From Clostridium sp. Marseille-P299 (lineage in GTDB: Bacteria; Bacillota; Clostridia; Lachnospirales; Lachnospiraceae), in assembly GCF_900078195.1 (NCBI RefSeq), contig NZ_FJVE01000007.1, positions 1,736,001 through 1,800,000 of the forward strand: a stretch of 64,000 bases of DNA, read 5' to 3'. A program made the translations under genes and the position numbers. The notes under the pieces were generated by a model. That model was not told the origin of the DNA, did no database searches, and saw only the letters and a program-made list of their open reading frames with translations. This document shows positions 27,245-37,289 of the stretch, piece by piece; the first letter of the stretch is position 1; every line of letters starts with the position of its first letter.

Positions 27245-28891
27245 ATGTCAAATAAAAATACAATTTTAAAACAAGCTGGTATCCTAGTAATGGCTGGTAT
27301 CCTTAGTAGGATAATCGGCTTTATTTATAGAATTCCCTTAACTGGTATCATCGGAAATCTAGGCAATGGATATTATGGTTTTGCATATTTAATATATGCA
27401 AATGTGCTATTAATAACATCATATAGTATACCAGGTGCTGTCTCAAAAGTTATTGCAGAACGCTTAGCCATGAAAGAATATCGAAATGCTCAAAGAGTAT
27501 TTCATTGTTCATTCATCTATGTTATTATCGTGGGCGGTATCGCAAGTATTGTAACATTTTTCATTGCACCATATCTAGTAAGGGAAGAATCTGTAGCGGT
27601 TCTAAGAGTATTATGCCCGACTATATTTTTCTCGGGAATATTAGGTGTTTATCGAGGTTATTTTCAAGCGCACAAAACAATGGTGCAGTCAAGTATATCA
27701 CAGATTTTAGAGCAGATTATGAATGCTATCATCAGCGTTATGTTGGCTGCAGTTTTTGTGCAATTGGCAAGTGGAACGGATGAAAGAAATATCGCTGTGA
27801 ATGGAGCAATAGGCAGTGCTTTAGGCACAGGCGCTGGTGTCCTAGCAGCCCTTCTCTTTATGATTATCGTGTATCAATACAATCGTAAATCCATTCAGAG
27901 AAAAGTTCATAGAGACAAAACAACCTATGAAGAGTCCTATCAATCAGCTTTTAAAATAATCATTGCTGTAGTGACACCAATTGTATTAAGTACCTTCATC
28001 TATAATTTTAATACAAACCTAAATGGCATGGTATTTGATAAGATTTTAAATTCAGTGAAGTTATATGATGCAGAAACTGTCGATAAGTTATATGGTATTT
28101 TTTCAGGTAAATCAGTAGTTTTAGTAAATGTACCGATTGCAATTGCGTCTGCAATGGCAGCTACCTTACTTCCAAACATTGCAGGAACGTATTCTTTAGG
28201 TGGTGAAAAGGAAGTTTCAAAACAAGTAAATGATACTCTTAAAATACTTATGATTATTGTAATTCCAATTGCGGTTGGAATCCTTGTGTTTGCTGGTCCT
28301 ATTATGAGATTCATGTATAGCCAAAAAGGGGAATGGGAATTAGCAGCAAGTTTATTAAGAATTTTAAGCTTAAATGTTATATTAACATCGATTTCTACTT
28401 TAAGTAATGCGGTACTTCAAGCATTGGGACAGCCAAAAAAGACAGTAGTAAATGCTTCTATTGCATTAATTGTTCAAACAATTGTTTTTGTTATACTACT
28501 TGTTTTTACAAACCTAGACGTTTATGCACTAGCCATAGCAACGGTTTTATATGCTGTTCTTATGTGTATTTTAAATAGACGTACCGTAATAAAATATCTA
28601 AGTTATAAGCAAGATATTAAAACTACTTATATTTATCCAATCATCGCTTCCTTTGTTATGGGTGCAATTGCGTTAGGAATTTATTCTTTATTATATTTAA
28701 TATATCCAAGCAATCGAATTGTCTTAATTATCACTGTATTGATGGCTATAATTGTATATTTCGCAACAATTATTAAGCTTGGAGGAGTCAGTGAAATGGA
28801 GATAAGTAAGTTACCGAAAGGAAATCTGCTCGTTGCATTTGCCAAGAGATTTAAGATTTTGAAAACATCCACTTCATCTTTAATAGAATAA
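27245..28891 (+). CDS. SpoVB/MurJ-like polysaccharide flippase (MOP superfamily)
   Basis: 548 residues, about 14 membrane helices. The opening ILKQAGILVMAGILSRIIGFIYRIPLTGIIG and PGAVSKVIAERLAMK, then GYFQAHKTMVQSSISQILEQ, are hallmarks of the SpoVB/YtgP branch that flips lipid-linked cell-wall or polysaccharide precursors. The length fits. The start is behind AAGGAG. The 218-bp gap upstream contains the palindrome ACTGATCAGT (about 27118-27127). Whether it serves sporulation or vegetative wall synthesis cannot be decided from sequence. Confidence 0.85.
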   Translation: MSNKNTILKQAGILVMAGILSRIIGFIYRIPLTGIIGNLGNGYYGFAYLIYANVLLITSYSIPGAVSKVIAERLAMKEYRNAQRVFHCSFIYVIIVGGIASIVTFFIAPYLVREESVAVLRVLCPTIFFSGILGVYRGYFQAHKTMVQSSISQILEQIMNAIISVMLAAVFVQLASGTDERNIAVNGAIGSALGTGAGVLAALLFMIIVYQYNRKSIQRKVHRDKTTYEESYQSAFKIIIAVVTPIVLSTFIYNFNTNLNGMVFDKILNSVKLYDAETVDKLYGIFSGKSVVLVNVPIAIASAMAATLLPNIAGTYSLGGEKEVSKQVNDTLKILMIIVIPIAVGILVFAGPIMRFMYSQKGEWELAASLLRILSLNVILTSISTLSNAVLQALGQPKKTVVNASIALIVQTIVFVILLVFTNLDVYALAIATVLYAVLMCILNRRTVIKYLSYKQDIKTTYIYPIIASFVMGAIALGIYSLLYLIYPSNRIVLIITVLMAIIVYFATIIKLGGVSEMEISKLPKGNLLVAFAKRFKILKTSTSSLIE

Positions 28892-29101
28892 ATCTCCAGA
28901 GTTATAAAATTATTCTTTGGTTTTATATCGACTTATACTAAAATATTTAGATTTTAGTTAATTGGAGCCTTTACTATATTAATTACTTTTTGATCACTTA
29001 ATTTTTTCTGTTCATACCCCAAAATTATTCTTAAATAATTAACATATGTTAATGAACTTTAATTAAATAAATTGTAATATAACTTAGGAGTTGATATTCG
29101 A

Positions 29102-29698
29102 ATGACACTAGACGAAAAACATGAAATAATAAAAAGTGTATTTAGTAATAGTAAAGGTACTATATCAAAGAATACCATTGAACAAATTCTTAAAATAAGC
29201 AACGCAGTTAGATTTAACAAGAATGAAATGATACTAAACATGTTCGAAGAACAAAATGTTATTTATCTGATTATCTCTGGTATTGTTAGAAGTTATTACC
29301 TTGATAAAAATGGAAATGATGTTACTAAGTCATTTATAAAAGAAAATGAATTTTGTATTGGTGAAAGCCTTTTTACTAATGATAAAAGTCCTCAAGGATT
29401 TGAAGCATTAGAGAATATACTATGTTTGAAATTTAAAGCATTTGAGTTAAAGGACTTGATTTTACAAGATGAAATACTTACAAGAACATATATAGAATAT
29501 TTAGAAAAATATTTAATATATAAAATGGAAAGAGAATGGGGCTTTCAAATGTTAAATGCGACAGAAAGATATATAAAATTCCGAAATAATTATAGTGAAA
29601 TTGATAAAAGAGTGAATCAAAGTTATATCGCATCATACCTAGGAATTACTCCAGAGTCACTAAGCAGAATACGAAGAACTGTCGCGGATAAAAATTAG
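29102..29698 (+). CDS. Crp/Fnr-family transcriptional regulator
   Basis: 198 residues. The N-terminal cyclic-nucleotide-binding-type beta roll (VIYLIISGIVRSYYLDKNGNDVTKSFIKENEFCIGE) has no cAMP-binding arginine signature and no Fnr cysteine cluster. The C-terminal helix-turn-helix is VNQSYIASYLGITPESLSRIRR. Proteins of this type often regulate the neighbouring gene, here the alpha/beta hydrolase 44 bp downstream, with which it seems to form an operon. The ligand is unknown. Confidence 0.85.
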   Translation: MTLDEKHEIIKSVFSNSKGTISKNTIEQILKISNAVRFNKNEMILNMFEEQNVIYLIISGIVRSYYLDKNGNDVTKSFIKENEFCIGESLFTNDKSPQGFEALENILCLKFKAFELKDLILQDEILTRTYIEYLEKYLIYKMEREWGFQMLNATERYIKFRNNYSEIDKRVNQSYIASYLGITPESLSRIRRTVADKN

Positions 29699-29742
29699 TC
29701 TAAGAATATTGATGACAATAGAATTAGAAAGAAGGTACGGTT

Positions 29743-30690
29743 ATGAATTATCGTGAACAAAGCGAATGGAGAGAAATTGAAAAATTCTTACCGAAAAAAC
29801 TTCATTTTACTACAGATTACCATCCCGAAGAAGAGTGGTGGGAATGGAAAGGTAATCGTGTTCATTTAGACACGTTTCGAAATCCTAACGCAGCAACAAA
29901 GGTGATTTTATTCCATGGAGTTGGTACAAACGGTAGACAAATGTCTATGATTATTGGGGGACCATTAGCAAAAGATGGACTTGAAGTTATTGCAATTGAT
30001 ATGCCTCTATATGGAGTAACTAAAGTAAATAGCAACATGACTATTACATACGAAGACTGGGTAGAGTTAGGAAATGATTATATAAATTATGAATTAAACA
30101 AAGATCCAAGACCAATCTTTCTTTATGGATTATCAGCTGGAGGTATGGAAACATATCATGTTGCATGTAAAAATAAAAAGGTAAAAGGGATTATAGGAAT
30201 GACATTTTTAGATCAAAGAGATCAAAGCGTTAGAAATGAAACTACTAAAAACCTTTTTTGGGCTCATTTTGGTGTACCACTTGCAGGGCTATCATGCAAA
30301 ATAGGTCTTTCAAAATTTAAAATGAAAATGAGTATTTGCTCTAAAATGAATACACTATGTAATAACAAAGATGCTCTAAACGTAATGTTAAAAGATAAAT
30401 CCTCAGCAGGAAATAGTGTTACTATGAAATTTATACACAGCTATATGACAGCTAAACCTTTCATTGAACCGGAAAGTTTTGATATATGTCCTATTTTACT
30501 GACTCAGCCTGAAAAAGATAGATGGACACCTCTACACTTAAGTAAGCCTTTTCTAGATAAGATAAATAAAGTACCTGTTAAAATTGTTGAGCTTAAAAAT
30601 GGGGGACACTATCCAGTAGAGAAACCAGCCTTAGACCAATTACATGCTGAGATTTTAGATTTTATAAATAAACTAAGTGTTACTAAATAA
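29743..30690 (+). CDS. alpha/beta hydrolase
   Basis: 315 residues without signal peptide. Oxyanion-loop region ILFHGVGTNGRQMS, nucleophile elbow LYGLSAGGMETYH (Ser131), acid in TQPEKDRWTP and His in LKNGGHYPVEKP complete a catalytic triad. Esterase or lipase-like; substrate unknown. It probably forms an operon with the Crp/Fnr regulator and ends at the terminator 30775-30812. Confidence 0.85.
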   Translation: MNYREQSEWREIEKFLPKKLHFTTDYHPEEEWWEWKGNRVHLDTFRNPNAATKVILFHGVGTNGRQMSMIIGGPLAKDGLEVIAIDMPLYGVTKVNSNMTITYEDWVELGNDYINYELNKDPRPIFLYGLSAGGMETYHVACKNKKVKGIIGMTFLDQRDQSVRNETTKNLFWAHFGVPLAGLSCKIGLSKFKMKMSICSKMNTLCNNKDALNVMLKDKSSAGNSVTMKFIHSYMTAKPFIEPESFDICPILLTQPEKDRWTPLHLSKPFLDKINKVPVKIVELKNGGHYPVEKPALDQLHAEILDFINKLSVTK

Positions 30691-30774
30691 TAAATCTAAT
30701 TATTTGATGTACTGGTTAATTTAATCAAATTAATTAGAGGGTCATGTAAAAAAAATATATATTAAAATGATTAA

Positions 30775-30812
30775 AATGGCGTTTTGTATTTATATACAGA
30801 ATGCCATTTATA
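30775..30812 (+). terminator. intrinsic terminator after alpha/beta hydrolase
   Basis: The 14-bp stem ATGGCGTTTTGTAT (30776-30789) with ATACAGAATGCCAT (30794-30807) has two G-U pairs, and flanking A/T extends it. It is followed by a TTTATATTT tail. Confidence 0.75.
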
Positions 30813-30986
30813 TTTAAGATTTAAAACATTTTATAGAGATGTAAAAAAAGCTTTATATTTTCTTGCAATATATATATAATAAGCACTGTAAATATATAAA
30901 TGAAAGACTTAGGTTACTTTCAGAAGTAGCTTATAATAAGCACCTTTTGCTAAAGTTGCCTAAATTATATAAAGAGGTAAAATAAT

Positions 30987-31199
30987 ATGAGCGAAAATAA
31001 AAAATTATGTCCTTTATGTGGAAAAGAAAATAATTGCGGTTATGAAAAGGGTTCTGACCATTTTTCATGTTGGTGCACTACGACGGAGGTTCCAAAAGAA
31101 TTAAGAGAACAGATACCTGAAGAATTAAAAGGTAAGGCTTGTATATGTTATGATTGTATTATGAAATATAAAAAAGAGCATCAAATTCAACCTATCTAG
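30987..31199 (+). CDS. cysteine-rich CWC protein
   Basis: 70 residues with eight Cys. The layout CPLCGKENNCGYEKGSDHFSCWCTT followed by KACICYDCIMKYKKEH is the cysteine-rich CWC family (PF14375), a probable zinc-binding small protein of unknown role. GAGG precedes the ATG. It is monocistronic. Confidence 0.85.
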   Translation: MSENKKLCPLCGKENNCGYEKGSDHFSCWCTTTEVPKELREQIPEELKGKACICYDCIMKYKKEHQIQPI

Positions 31200-31562
31200 A
31201 TGTTCAATAATTGAATAATTTAAAATTCCAAAATAACGTCAACTGACGCTATAAGGGCATTTTTTAGAATCTATTTATTTTCATTAATAAATTTAATTGT
31301 ATAGTCTTTACAGTATTTGCGGAAATACGTCTTTCGTATTAATAAATTTCATGATTAGAATTAAAATTATTGATTCCATTCTCTAAATTATCAAGTTTAT
31401 TACCATTTATAATAAACCATATTGGCATACTAATTTAAAATGATGATTTATGCAATGTTTTTATCAATAATGGCTTAGAAAACTAACTTGTTTTTTAGTA
31501 TGATGAAAGAAATGATTTAAAACGGTTAAAGTAGATAATGACTGGAAGGGAAGGTATTAAGA
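31200..31562. other. gene-free region with small hairpins
   Basis: No coding frame with a ribosome binding site. CGTCA-AC-TGACG at about 31237 is followed by GGGCATTTTTT. Near 31312-31341 two overlapping hairpins compete: GTATTTGCGGAAATAC and AATACG-TCTTT-CGTATT. The remainder is AT-rich and should hold the GH115 promoter. Confidence 0.4.
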
Positions 31563-33575
31563 ATGTTTATTTTAAACGCGAATACACAAATAATATCACC
31601 ATATCATTCAAAACCGGTAGATAATGCAATCAATATCTTAAAACGTGATTTAAATAAGGTGTTTATAAAATCAGACTATCAAAGTAATTTCATTATCTTG
31701 AAAAAGGATGAAAATCTAACCCATGAAAATTTAATGGATGAAAGTTTTACCATAGATATCAATGATAGTATTACAATTACGGCAGGAGACGACTTAGGAT
31801 TTGTCTATGCTCTTTTATACATAAGTGAAACATATTTAGGTATCAAACCCTTTTGGTTTTGGATGGATCAAGACATTAGTAAAAAAGAAAAAGTTGAAAT
31901 ACAATATAGCTATTATGAATCAGCAAAGCCAGTAGTTCGATTTCGCGGTTGGTTCTTTAACGATGAAGTGCTTCTTATGAAATGGAACATAAATGGCGAT
32001 AGCGAGGAACCTTGGAGAATGGCATTGGAAGCACTCTTAAGATGTGGAGGAAATCTAACAATTCCTGGCACGGATAAATTGTCACGTAAAAATCGTCAAC
32101 TAGCGGCTGATATGGGCTTATGGCTCACACACCATCATGCTGAACCCTTAGGTGCTGAGATGTTTGTTAGAGCCTATCCAGAAGTAGAACCAAACTTTAC
32201 AGATCATCCTGAACTTTTTTATAAACTCTGGGAAGAGGCTGTCATTGAACAAAAAGATTATAATGTAATATGGAATTTATGCTTTCGAGGACAAGGGGAT
32301 TGTCCGTTTTGGTCAAATGATACCAGTGGTCGATTTGATACCCCAGAGAAACGCGGTGCACTAATCAGTGAAATTATAGAAAAACAATGTGACCTTGTAA
32401 GAAAATACGTTGAACATCCAGTATTTTGTACGAACCTATATGGCGAAATTATGGAACTATATAAAGAAGGTCATATAAAGCTAGACCCACAAATTATAAA
32501 AGTAAAGGCTGATAATGGATACGGTAAAATGGTAACAAGACGGCGAGATAATCACAGTGTACGTATTTCATCTATGCCGGATGAAAATGACACCGGTTGT
32601 CAAGGAATTTACTATCATGTTTCATTTTACGATTTACAAGCAGCAAATCATATCACCATGCTTCCAAATTCCGTTGACTTTGTAAATAAAGAATTATCAG
32701 AAGTAATTGCTAAGGGTGGAAATGATTTTTGGATAATTAATTGTTCCAATGTAAGACCACATGTTTATTATCTTGACGCTATAAGAAAAAAATGGTTTGG
32801 TAGAGAGATTTCAGATGAAATACATAGTGTAGAATTTGCATCGGATTATTATAGTTCCGATTTGCTTCCTTTCATTGCTAGATGTTTTAACGAATATCCA
32901 AAGTTTATGTTTCCGTATGGCGAAAACGAGGATGAACACGCTGGAGAGCAGTACTATACTGAAAATATACGTATCTTAGTACACCAATTCATAGTAGATA
33001 AACATAAAAATGCACCTCAACTATTCTGGCTTACTGGTGATATACCATTAGAAGACCAAGTAAAGGCAATATGTAACGTTTGTAATAATATTGATTCTTT
33101 TTATGAGTATTATAAAATGTGTGAGGATACAAGTTTAAAGCTTGAAGGACTCACAAAGATATTATTTGATAGTACACTATTCCTCCAAGTAAAAATTCAT
33201 TACTACTGTGCAAAAGGTGTGAAATTATTTGGAGAAGCATATGAGGCATATACAAATAAAAATTATAAAAAAGCATTTATTCTAATGGGTGAATGTGCAG
33301 AATCCTTTGATCGAGCAGAGAATGAAATGCGTGCATCCGAATATGGTGTTTGGAAAGGTTTCTATCAAAACGACTGTTTTGCCGATATCAAACACACCGC
33401 ATATATGGTAAGAAAAGTTATGGGTGTTATACGTGAATTTGGCGATAATGCTAGACATGACAAATGGTATCGTGAAACTGTATATTCAGTTGAGGATAGA
33501 GATGTATTTTTACTATTGGTTAATGACAATCATATGACTGATTGGGAACTGTATAAAGCAATGAAAACAACATAA
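31563..33575 (+). CDS. GH115-like glycoside hydrolase
   Basis: 670 residues, no signal peptide. The N-terminal 115 residues form the small alpha/beta domain common to GH115 and related families (SITITAGDDLGFVYALLYISETYLGI). It is followed by VRFRGWFFNDEVLL, GGNLTIPGTDK and LWLTHHHAEPLGAEMF, the catalytic-barrel segments of GH115, in which a His-His-Glu-Pro stretch is conserved. GH115 enzymes remove 4-O-methyl-glucuronic acid from xylan. The protein is shorter than many members and appears to lack extra C-terminal domains. With cytoplasmic location it would act on imported oligomers. It is monocistronic. Confidence 0.75.
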   Translation: MFILNANTQIISPYHSKPVDNAINILKRDLNKVFIKSDYQSNFIILKKDENLTHENLMDESFTIDINDSITITAGDDLGFVYALLYISETYLGIKPFWFWMDQDISKKEKVEIQYSYYESAKPVVRFRGWFFNDEVLLMKWNINGDSEEPWRMALEALLRCGGNLTIPGTDKLSRKNRQLAADMGLWLTHHHAEPLGAEMFVRAYPEVEPNFTDHPELFYKLWEEAVIEQKDYNVIWNLCFRGQGDCPFWSNDTSGRFDTPEKRGALISEIIEKQCDLVRKYVEHPVFCTNLYGEIMELYKEGHIKLDPQIIKVKADNGYGKMVTRRRDNHSVRISSMPDENDTGCQGIYYHVSFYDLQAANHITMLPNSVDFVNKELSEVIAKGGNDFWIINCSNVRPHVYYLDAIRKKWFGREISDEIHSVEFASDYYSSDLLPFIARCFNEYPKFMFPYGENEDEHAGEQYYTENIRILVHQFIVDKHKNAPQLFWLTGDIPLEDQVKAICNVCNNIDSFYEYYKMCEDTSLKLEGLTKILFDSTLFLQVKIHYYCAKGVKLFGEAYEAYTNKNYKKAFILMGECAESFDRAENEMRASEYGVWKGFYQNDCFADIKHTAYMVRKVMGVIREFGDNARHDKWYRETVYSVEDRDVFLLLVNDNHMTDWELYKAMKTT

Positions 33576-33576
33576 C

Positions 33577-33624
33577 AAAGAAGTATCGGTGAGTTGAAAT
33601 CAATATCATCGGTACTTCTTTTAT
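33577..33624 (+). terminator. intrinsic terminator after GH115 gene
   Basis: A 16-bp stem with two G-U pairs (33577-33592 with 33606-33621, core AAAGAAGTA/TACTTCTTT) is followed by TTTTATTT. Confidence 0.85.
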
Positions 33625-33779
33625 TTAAGAATAATGAATGGTAAAAAAAGTTTTATTATGCTATAGTTGTCTTAAAATAACCACTATAAATTTTAACATT
33701 ATTTTTTTAATATTTGATTCGTATAGTGATAGGAATGCGACATCGTATAATTTATATATGCAAAACTGGAGGAATCTCA

Positions 33780-34394
33780 ATGAACATGAGAATAATTGAT
33801 GATATATCAAATTTTATTTTTGTAGAAGATACATTAGAAAAAGCAGATGTAATAATGATCCCCGGTAGTTCTTTTCCAGAATTACCGGAAAAAGCGGCAG
33901 AGTTATGGAAAAATGGCTATGCCCCAATTGTCGTGCCTTCAGGAGGAGTCAGCATAAAGACAGGTAAATTCAATGGTGTGAAATCAAATATAGATATTTA
34001 TGCAAAGGATTATAAAACAGAATGTGAGTTTTATACGGATGTATTAGAAATAAACGGAGTTGAGTCAGAATGTATCATAGGAGAAGATAAATCAGGATGT
34101 ACCGCAGACAACGCTCGGTTTACAAAAAAACTACTTGATGATAATAATATTTATCCCCAAAAAGCAATTATCTGTTGCAAAGGGTTTCATGCAAGAAGAT
34201 GTTTAATGTTTTATCAATTTTATTTTCCAGAGACTCAATTTATTATTGTACCTATTGTGCATAGTTTACCAGTTAGTAAAGAAAATTGGTATAAAAATGA
34301 AGAAGGTTTGTCTAAAGTACTTGGAGAATTATATCGACTAGGAGTACAATTTACACCAGAATTTAATCAGTTGAAGGATAATGAGTTAGACTAG
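33780..34394 (+). CDS. YdcF-like DUF218 protein
   Basis: 204 residues from ATG 33780, behind TGGAGGAA. ADVIMIPGSSFPELPEKAAELW, PIVVPSGGVSI, ESECIIGEDKSGCTADNARF and AIICCKGFHARRCLMFYQFYFP follow the DUF218/ElyC-SanA-YdcF pattern (Rossmann-like, with the T-x-D-N-x-R motif). No membrane anchor, so it is cytoplasmic like YdcF, which binds SAM. The function is unknown. It lies 118 bp before the pentapeptide-repeat gene. Confidence 0.8.
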   Translation: MNMRIIDDISNFIFVEDTLEKADVIMIPGSSFPELPEKAAELWKNGYAPIVVPSGGVSIKTGKFNGVKSNIDIYAKDYKTECEFYTDVLEINGVESECIIGEDKSGCTADNARFTKKLLDDNNIYPQKAIICCKGFHARRCLMFYQFYFPETQFIIVPIVHSLPVSKENWYKNEEGLSKVLGELYRLGVQFTPEFNQLKDNELD

Positions 34395-34512
34395 TGATAG
34401 CAGACTATTTATGGAGTGCATTCTTGGTAGGATGGAAACATAAAAGCTTCTGTGGAAGTTTATATTGTGACATCTACATTGTAGACTTTAATAAATATAC
34501 AGGAGGGTTTTG

Positions 34513-35115
34513 ATGTTAGAGAACGATGTGTATCAAGCAATTGATAATGAAGAAACAATTACTAGAAAGGAATATAAAGGCGAAATAATTGTTGATATGA
34601 TCATAAATCGGGTCGAATTTGAGAGTATTGAATTTTCAAAATGCAGATTTATTAATTGTGATTTTAGTGGCAGTTCTTTTCTTAATGTCTCATTTTTAAA
34701 CTGTGATTTCTCTAATTGCAAGTTTCAGGATAGTTACTTTAGAGATACCAGATTAATTGAATGTAAAGGTGATGGAAGTAACTTTAGTCATAGTTCATTG
34801 CATAGGGTAGTAATCGATAACGGATCGTATCATTATTCAAACTTTTCTTCTTGTCTATGTGATAATCTAATGATACATAATGCTGACTTTTGTGATTCTG
34901 CTTTTCAAGAAATGAAAGTAAAAAAAATAGAATTTAGTACGGTGAATCTATCTAGATGTGATTTTTTCAAAACAAAATTAAAAGGGATTGACTTATCTAC
35001 CTGTAATATTGAAGGAATTACAGTATCTGATACTTATATTGAATTACAAGGTGTAAAAATTAGTCCAATTCAATCTATGAATATAGTGCATATGCTTGGT
35101 GTAAAAATAGTGTAG
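34513..35115 (+). CDS. pentapeptide-repeat protein
   Basis: 200 residues from ATG 34513 (AGGAGGG upstream). From about residue 35 the chain is built of A(D/N)LXX-like five-residue repeats: FESIEFSKCRFINCDFSGSSFLNVSF and LSRCDFFKTKLKGIDLSTCNI, forming a right-handed quadrilateral beta-helix. Proteins of this fold include the Qnr/MfpA gyrase protectors and many of unknown function. Nothing here marks it as a gyrase protector specifically. Confidence 0.82.
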   Translation: MLENDVYQAIDNEETITRKEYKGEIIVDMIINRVEFESIEFSKCRFINCDFSGSSFLNVSFLNCDFSNCKFQDSYFRDTRLIECKGDGSNFSHSSLHRVVIDNGSYHYSNFSSCLCDNLMIHNADFCDSAFQEMKVKKIEFSTVNLSRCDFFKTKLKGIDLSTCNIEGITVSDTYIELQGVKISPIQSMNIVHMLGVKIV

Positions 35116-35330
35116 AGAGATTTATAAGCTTTTGCATAGGACGTATGGTGAGATCTTCATAAACATAAAAATTAGTCTTTTAAATAATATCGATTAAACT
35201 TTGATACATCACGAACCATAGACCAAATTAAGTTTATATGGTACAATAGTATTTAAACCATTTCAGTGGATATTTTATTCACTTTACTACATATGTATAT
35301 AGGTTTAAATATGAGAAAGAGAGAACTACT

Positions 35331-36116
35331 ATGAAAAAACTTAAATTAGCACTAATCGGCTGTGGCTATCTCAATGAAATCGTAGCCAATGCACTAAAAG
35401 ACGGCTACTTACCAGAATATGAACTTATCGCAGTATTAGGAAGAAATTATGATCGTGCGAAAGCATTTGCTGAACATTTTGGTTGTAAGGTCTGTGCCGA
35501 TATCAATGAACTTATGGAAATGAAACCAGATTATATAGCTGAGGCAGCATCTGTAAAAGCCGTAAAAGATTATACAGAAACTGTCTTAAACGGAGGCTCA
35601 AATCTTGTTGTGCTTTCCATCGGAGCATTTGCAGATCAGGAATTCTATGAACGAGTAAAAAATACAGCAGCAAAGAATAACCGTAGAGTTCATATTGCAA
35701 GTGGTGCCGTTGGAGGTTTCGATGTTTTACGTACGGCTGCGCTTATGAGCCCGATTACAGCATCCATTAGCTCACAAAAAGCACCTGGATCACTTTATTA
35801 TACACCACTTTACAAAGAAGGATTATTGGATATTACAGAAAAAAAGCAAGTATTTACTGGGACAACCAAGGAAGCCATCGCTATCCTTCCGACTCATGTG
35901 AATGTTGCTGTAGCAACTGCTCTTGCAAGTGCAGGTCCTGAAAATACAATTATGAATATTGATGCAGTTCCTGGTTTTAAGGGCGACGAATATAAGATTG
36001 AAATTCAAGGAGATGAGGTACGAACAGAACTTAATATCTATTCACGTACCAGCAAGGTAGCAGCATGGAGTGTAGTTGCTGTTCTTCAAAATGTCGTTGC
36101 ACCGATTGTATTCTAG
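35331..36116 (+). CDS. L-aspartate dehydrogenase family protein (DUF108)
   Basis: 261 residues. NAD-binding ALIGCGYLNEIVANAL (GxGxxx) opens the Rossmann domain. HIASGAVGGFDVLRTAALM and ILPTHVNVAVATALASAG are signature segments of aspartate dehydrogenase NadX, with the conserved His in the latter. The reaction would be L-aspartate to iminoaspartate/oxaloacetate, but no NAD-synthesis genes lie nearby. It is followed after 11 bp by a 2-hydroxyacid dehydrogenase homologue, so the pair may act on a different amino or hydroxy acid. Confidence 0.78.
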   Translation: MKKLKLALIGCGYLNEIVANALKDGYLPEYELIAVLGRNYDRAKAFAEHFGCKVCADINELMEMKPDYIAEAASVKAVKDYTETVLNGGSNLVVLSIGAFADQEFYERVKNTAAKNNRRVHIASGAVGGFDVLRTAALMSPITASISSQKAPGSLYYTPLYKEGLLDITEKKQVFTGTTKEAIAILPTHVNVAVATALASAGPENTIMNIDAVPGFKGDEYKIEIQGDEVRTELNIYSRTSKVAAWSVVAVLQNVVAPIVF

Positions 36117-36127
36117 GAGGTATAAAT

Positions 36128-37033
36128 ATGTTTAAAAAATTAGTAGCGATTGAACCTGTAAGTCTGATTCCATCAGCAGAACAAAAACTTCATGATTACG
36201 CAGAAGAAGTTATCATGTATGAGGATATTCCAAAGGATAATGAAGAGATTATTCGTCGTATTGGAGATGCCGATGCTGTACTTCTTAGCTATACTAGTAG
36301 AATTGATAAGGAAGTTCTTGATGCATGCCCTAATATTCGCTATATCGGTATGTGTTGCAGCCTTTATTCTCCTGAGAGTGCTAATGTTGATATACTTAGT
36401 GCCAATGCTAAAAACATAACAGTATATGGTATACGTGATTACGGCGATCAAGGTGTTGTTGAATATGTAGTTAGCGAACTTGTTCGATATTTGCATGGTT
36501 TTGGCGAAAAACAATGGAAAGAACTTCCGATAGAGATAACTGATTTAAAAGTTGGTATTGTAGGTCTTGGTACTTCCGGGCAGATGATTGCTGCTGCACT
36601 TCAAGCCTTCGGTGCAGATATGTATTATTATAGCCGTACCCGTAAACCAGAAGAAGAAGCAAGAGATATTAAGTACCTTCCACTAAAAGAGTTATTAAAC
36701 ACAGTTGATGTTGTTTGTACCTGCCTTAATAAAAACGTTATTTTATTCCATGAAGAGCAATTTGAATGGCTTGGAAATCACAAAATTATGTTCAATACAT
36801 CAATTGGTCCATCTCATGATGTTTCTGCTCTTGAAAAATGGCTTGAACATGGTGATAATGAGTTTTTCTGTGATACTGCAGGAGCTCTTGGAGATGAAAC
36901 AGGTAAACTTCTTACGAATCCACATGTAAACTGTATGCAAGTATCCACTGGACGTACAAAACAAGCCTTTGACCGTTTAAGTGAAAAGGTTTTAAATAAT
37001 ATTGAAAAATTTTTAAAAGACAATAATATGTAA
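36128..37033 (+). CDS. 2-hydroxyacid dehydrogenase homologue with atypical active site
   Basis: 301 residues from ATG 36128 (CTAGGAGG upstream). The Rossmann motif VGIVGLGTSGQMIAAALQAFG and overall layout match D-2-hydroxyacid dehydrogenases. The usual catalytic Arg is absent (FNTSIGPSHDVSALEKW where NxxRG is expected). The catalytic His is also missing (VNCMQVSTGRTKQA in place of the PH-x-G region). It may bind NAD(P) but do different chemistry or depend on its partner AspDH-like protein. A double terminator follows. Confidence 0.75.
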   Translation: MFKKLVAIEPVSLIPSAEQKLHDYAEEVIMYEDIPKDNEEIIRRIGDADAVLLSYTSRIDKEVLDACPNIRYIGMCCSLYSPESANVDILSANAKNITVYGIRDYGDQGVVEYVVSELVRYLHGFGEKQWKELPIEITDLKVGIVGLGTSGQMIAAALQAFGADMYYYSRTRKPEEEARDIKYLPLKELLNTVDVVCTCLNKNVILFHEEQFEWLGNHKIMFNTSIGPSHDVSALEKWLEHGDNEFFCDTAGALGDETGKLLTNPHVNCMQVSTGRTKQAFDRLSEKVLNNIEKFLKDNNM

Positions 37034-37042
37034 ATTTATTTC

Positions 37043-37131
37043 GTGTCATGTAATGAACTAAGTATAATATCATTAGGAGATGATTACATGACACCTTTTT
37101 TAGGAGAGGTATTCACATACCTCTTCTTTTT
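37043..37131 (+). terminator. two tandem intrinsic terminators
   Basis: First: GTGTCATGTAAT (37043-37054) pairs with ATTACATGACAC (37083-37094), then TTTTTTT. Second: AGAGGTAT-TCAC-ATACCTCT (37105-37124), then a TCTTTTT tail. They end the AspDH/2-HADH operon. Confidence 0.88.
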
Positions 37132-37289
37132 AATGTTCAAAATTAGAAGAAAATCAAAATATAGAGAAATAACATATCCTATTCAAACAATTCAATTCTT
37201 TTATCTGTAAGGTATTTACAGATTCCTTGTAAAAGACGTATAATAGAAACTAATAATTACATAAATTGTATTTTTTGATTCGTTTATTT

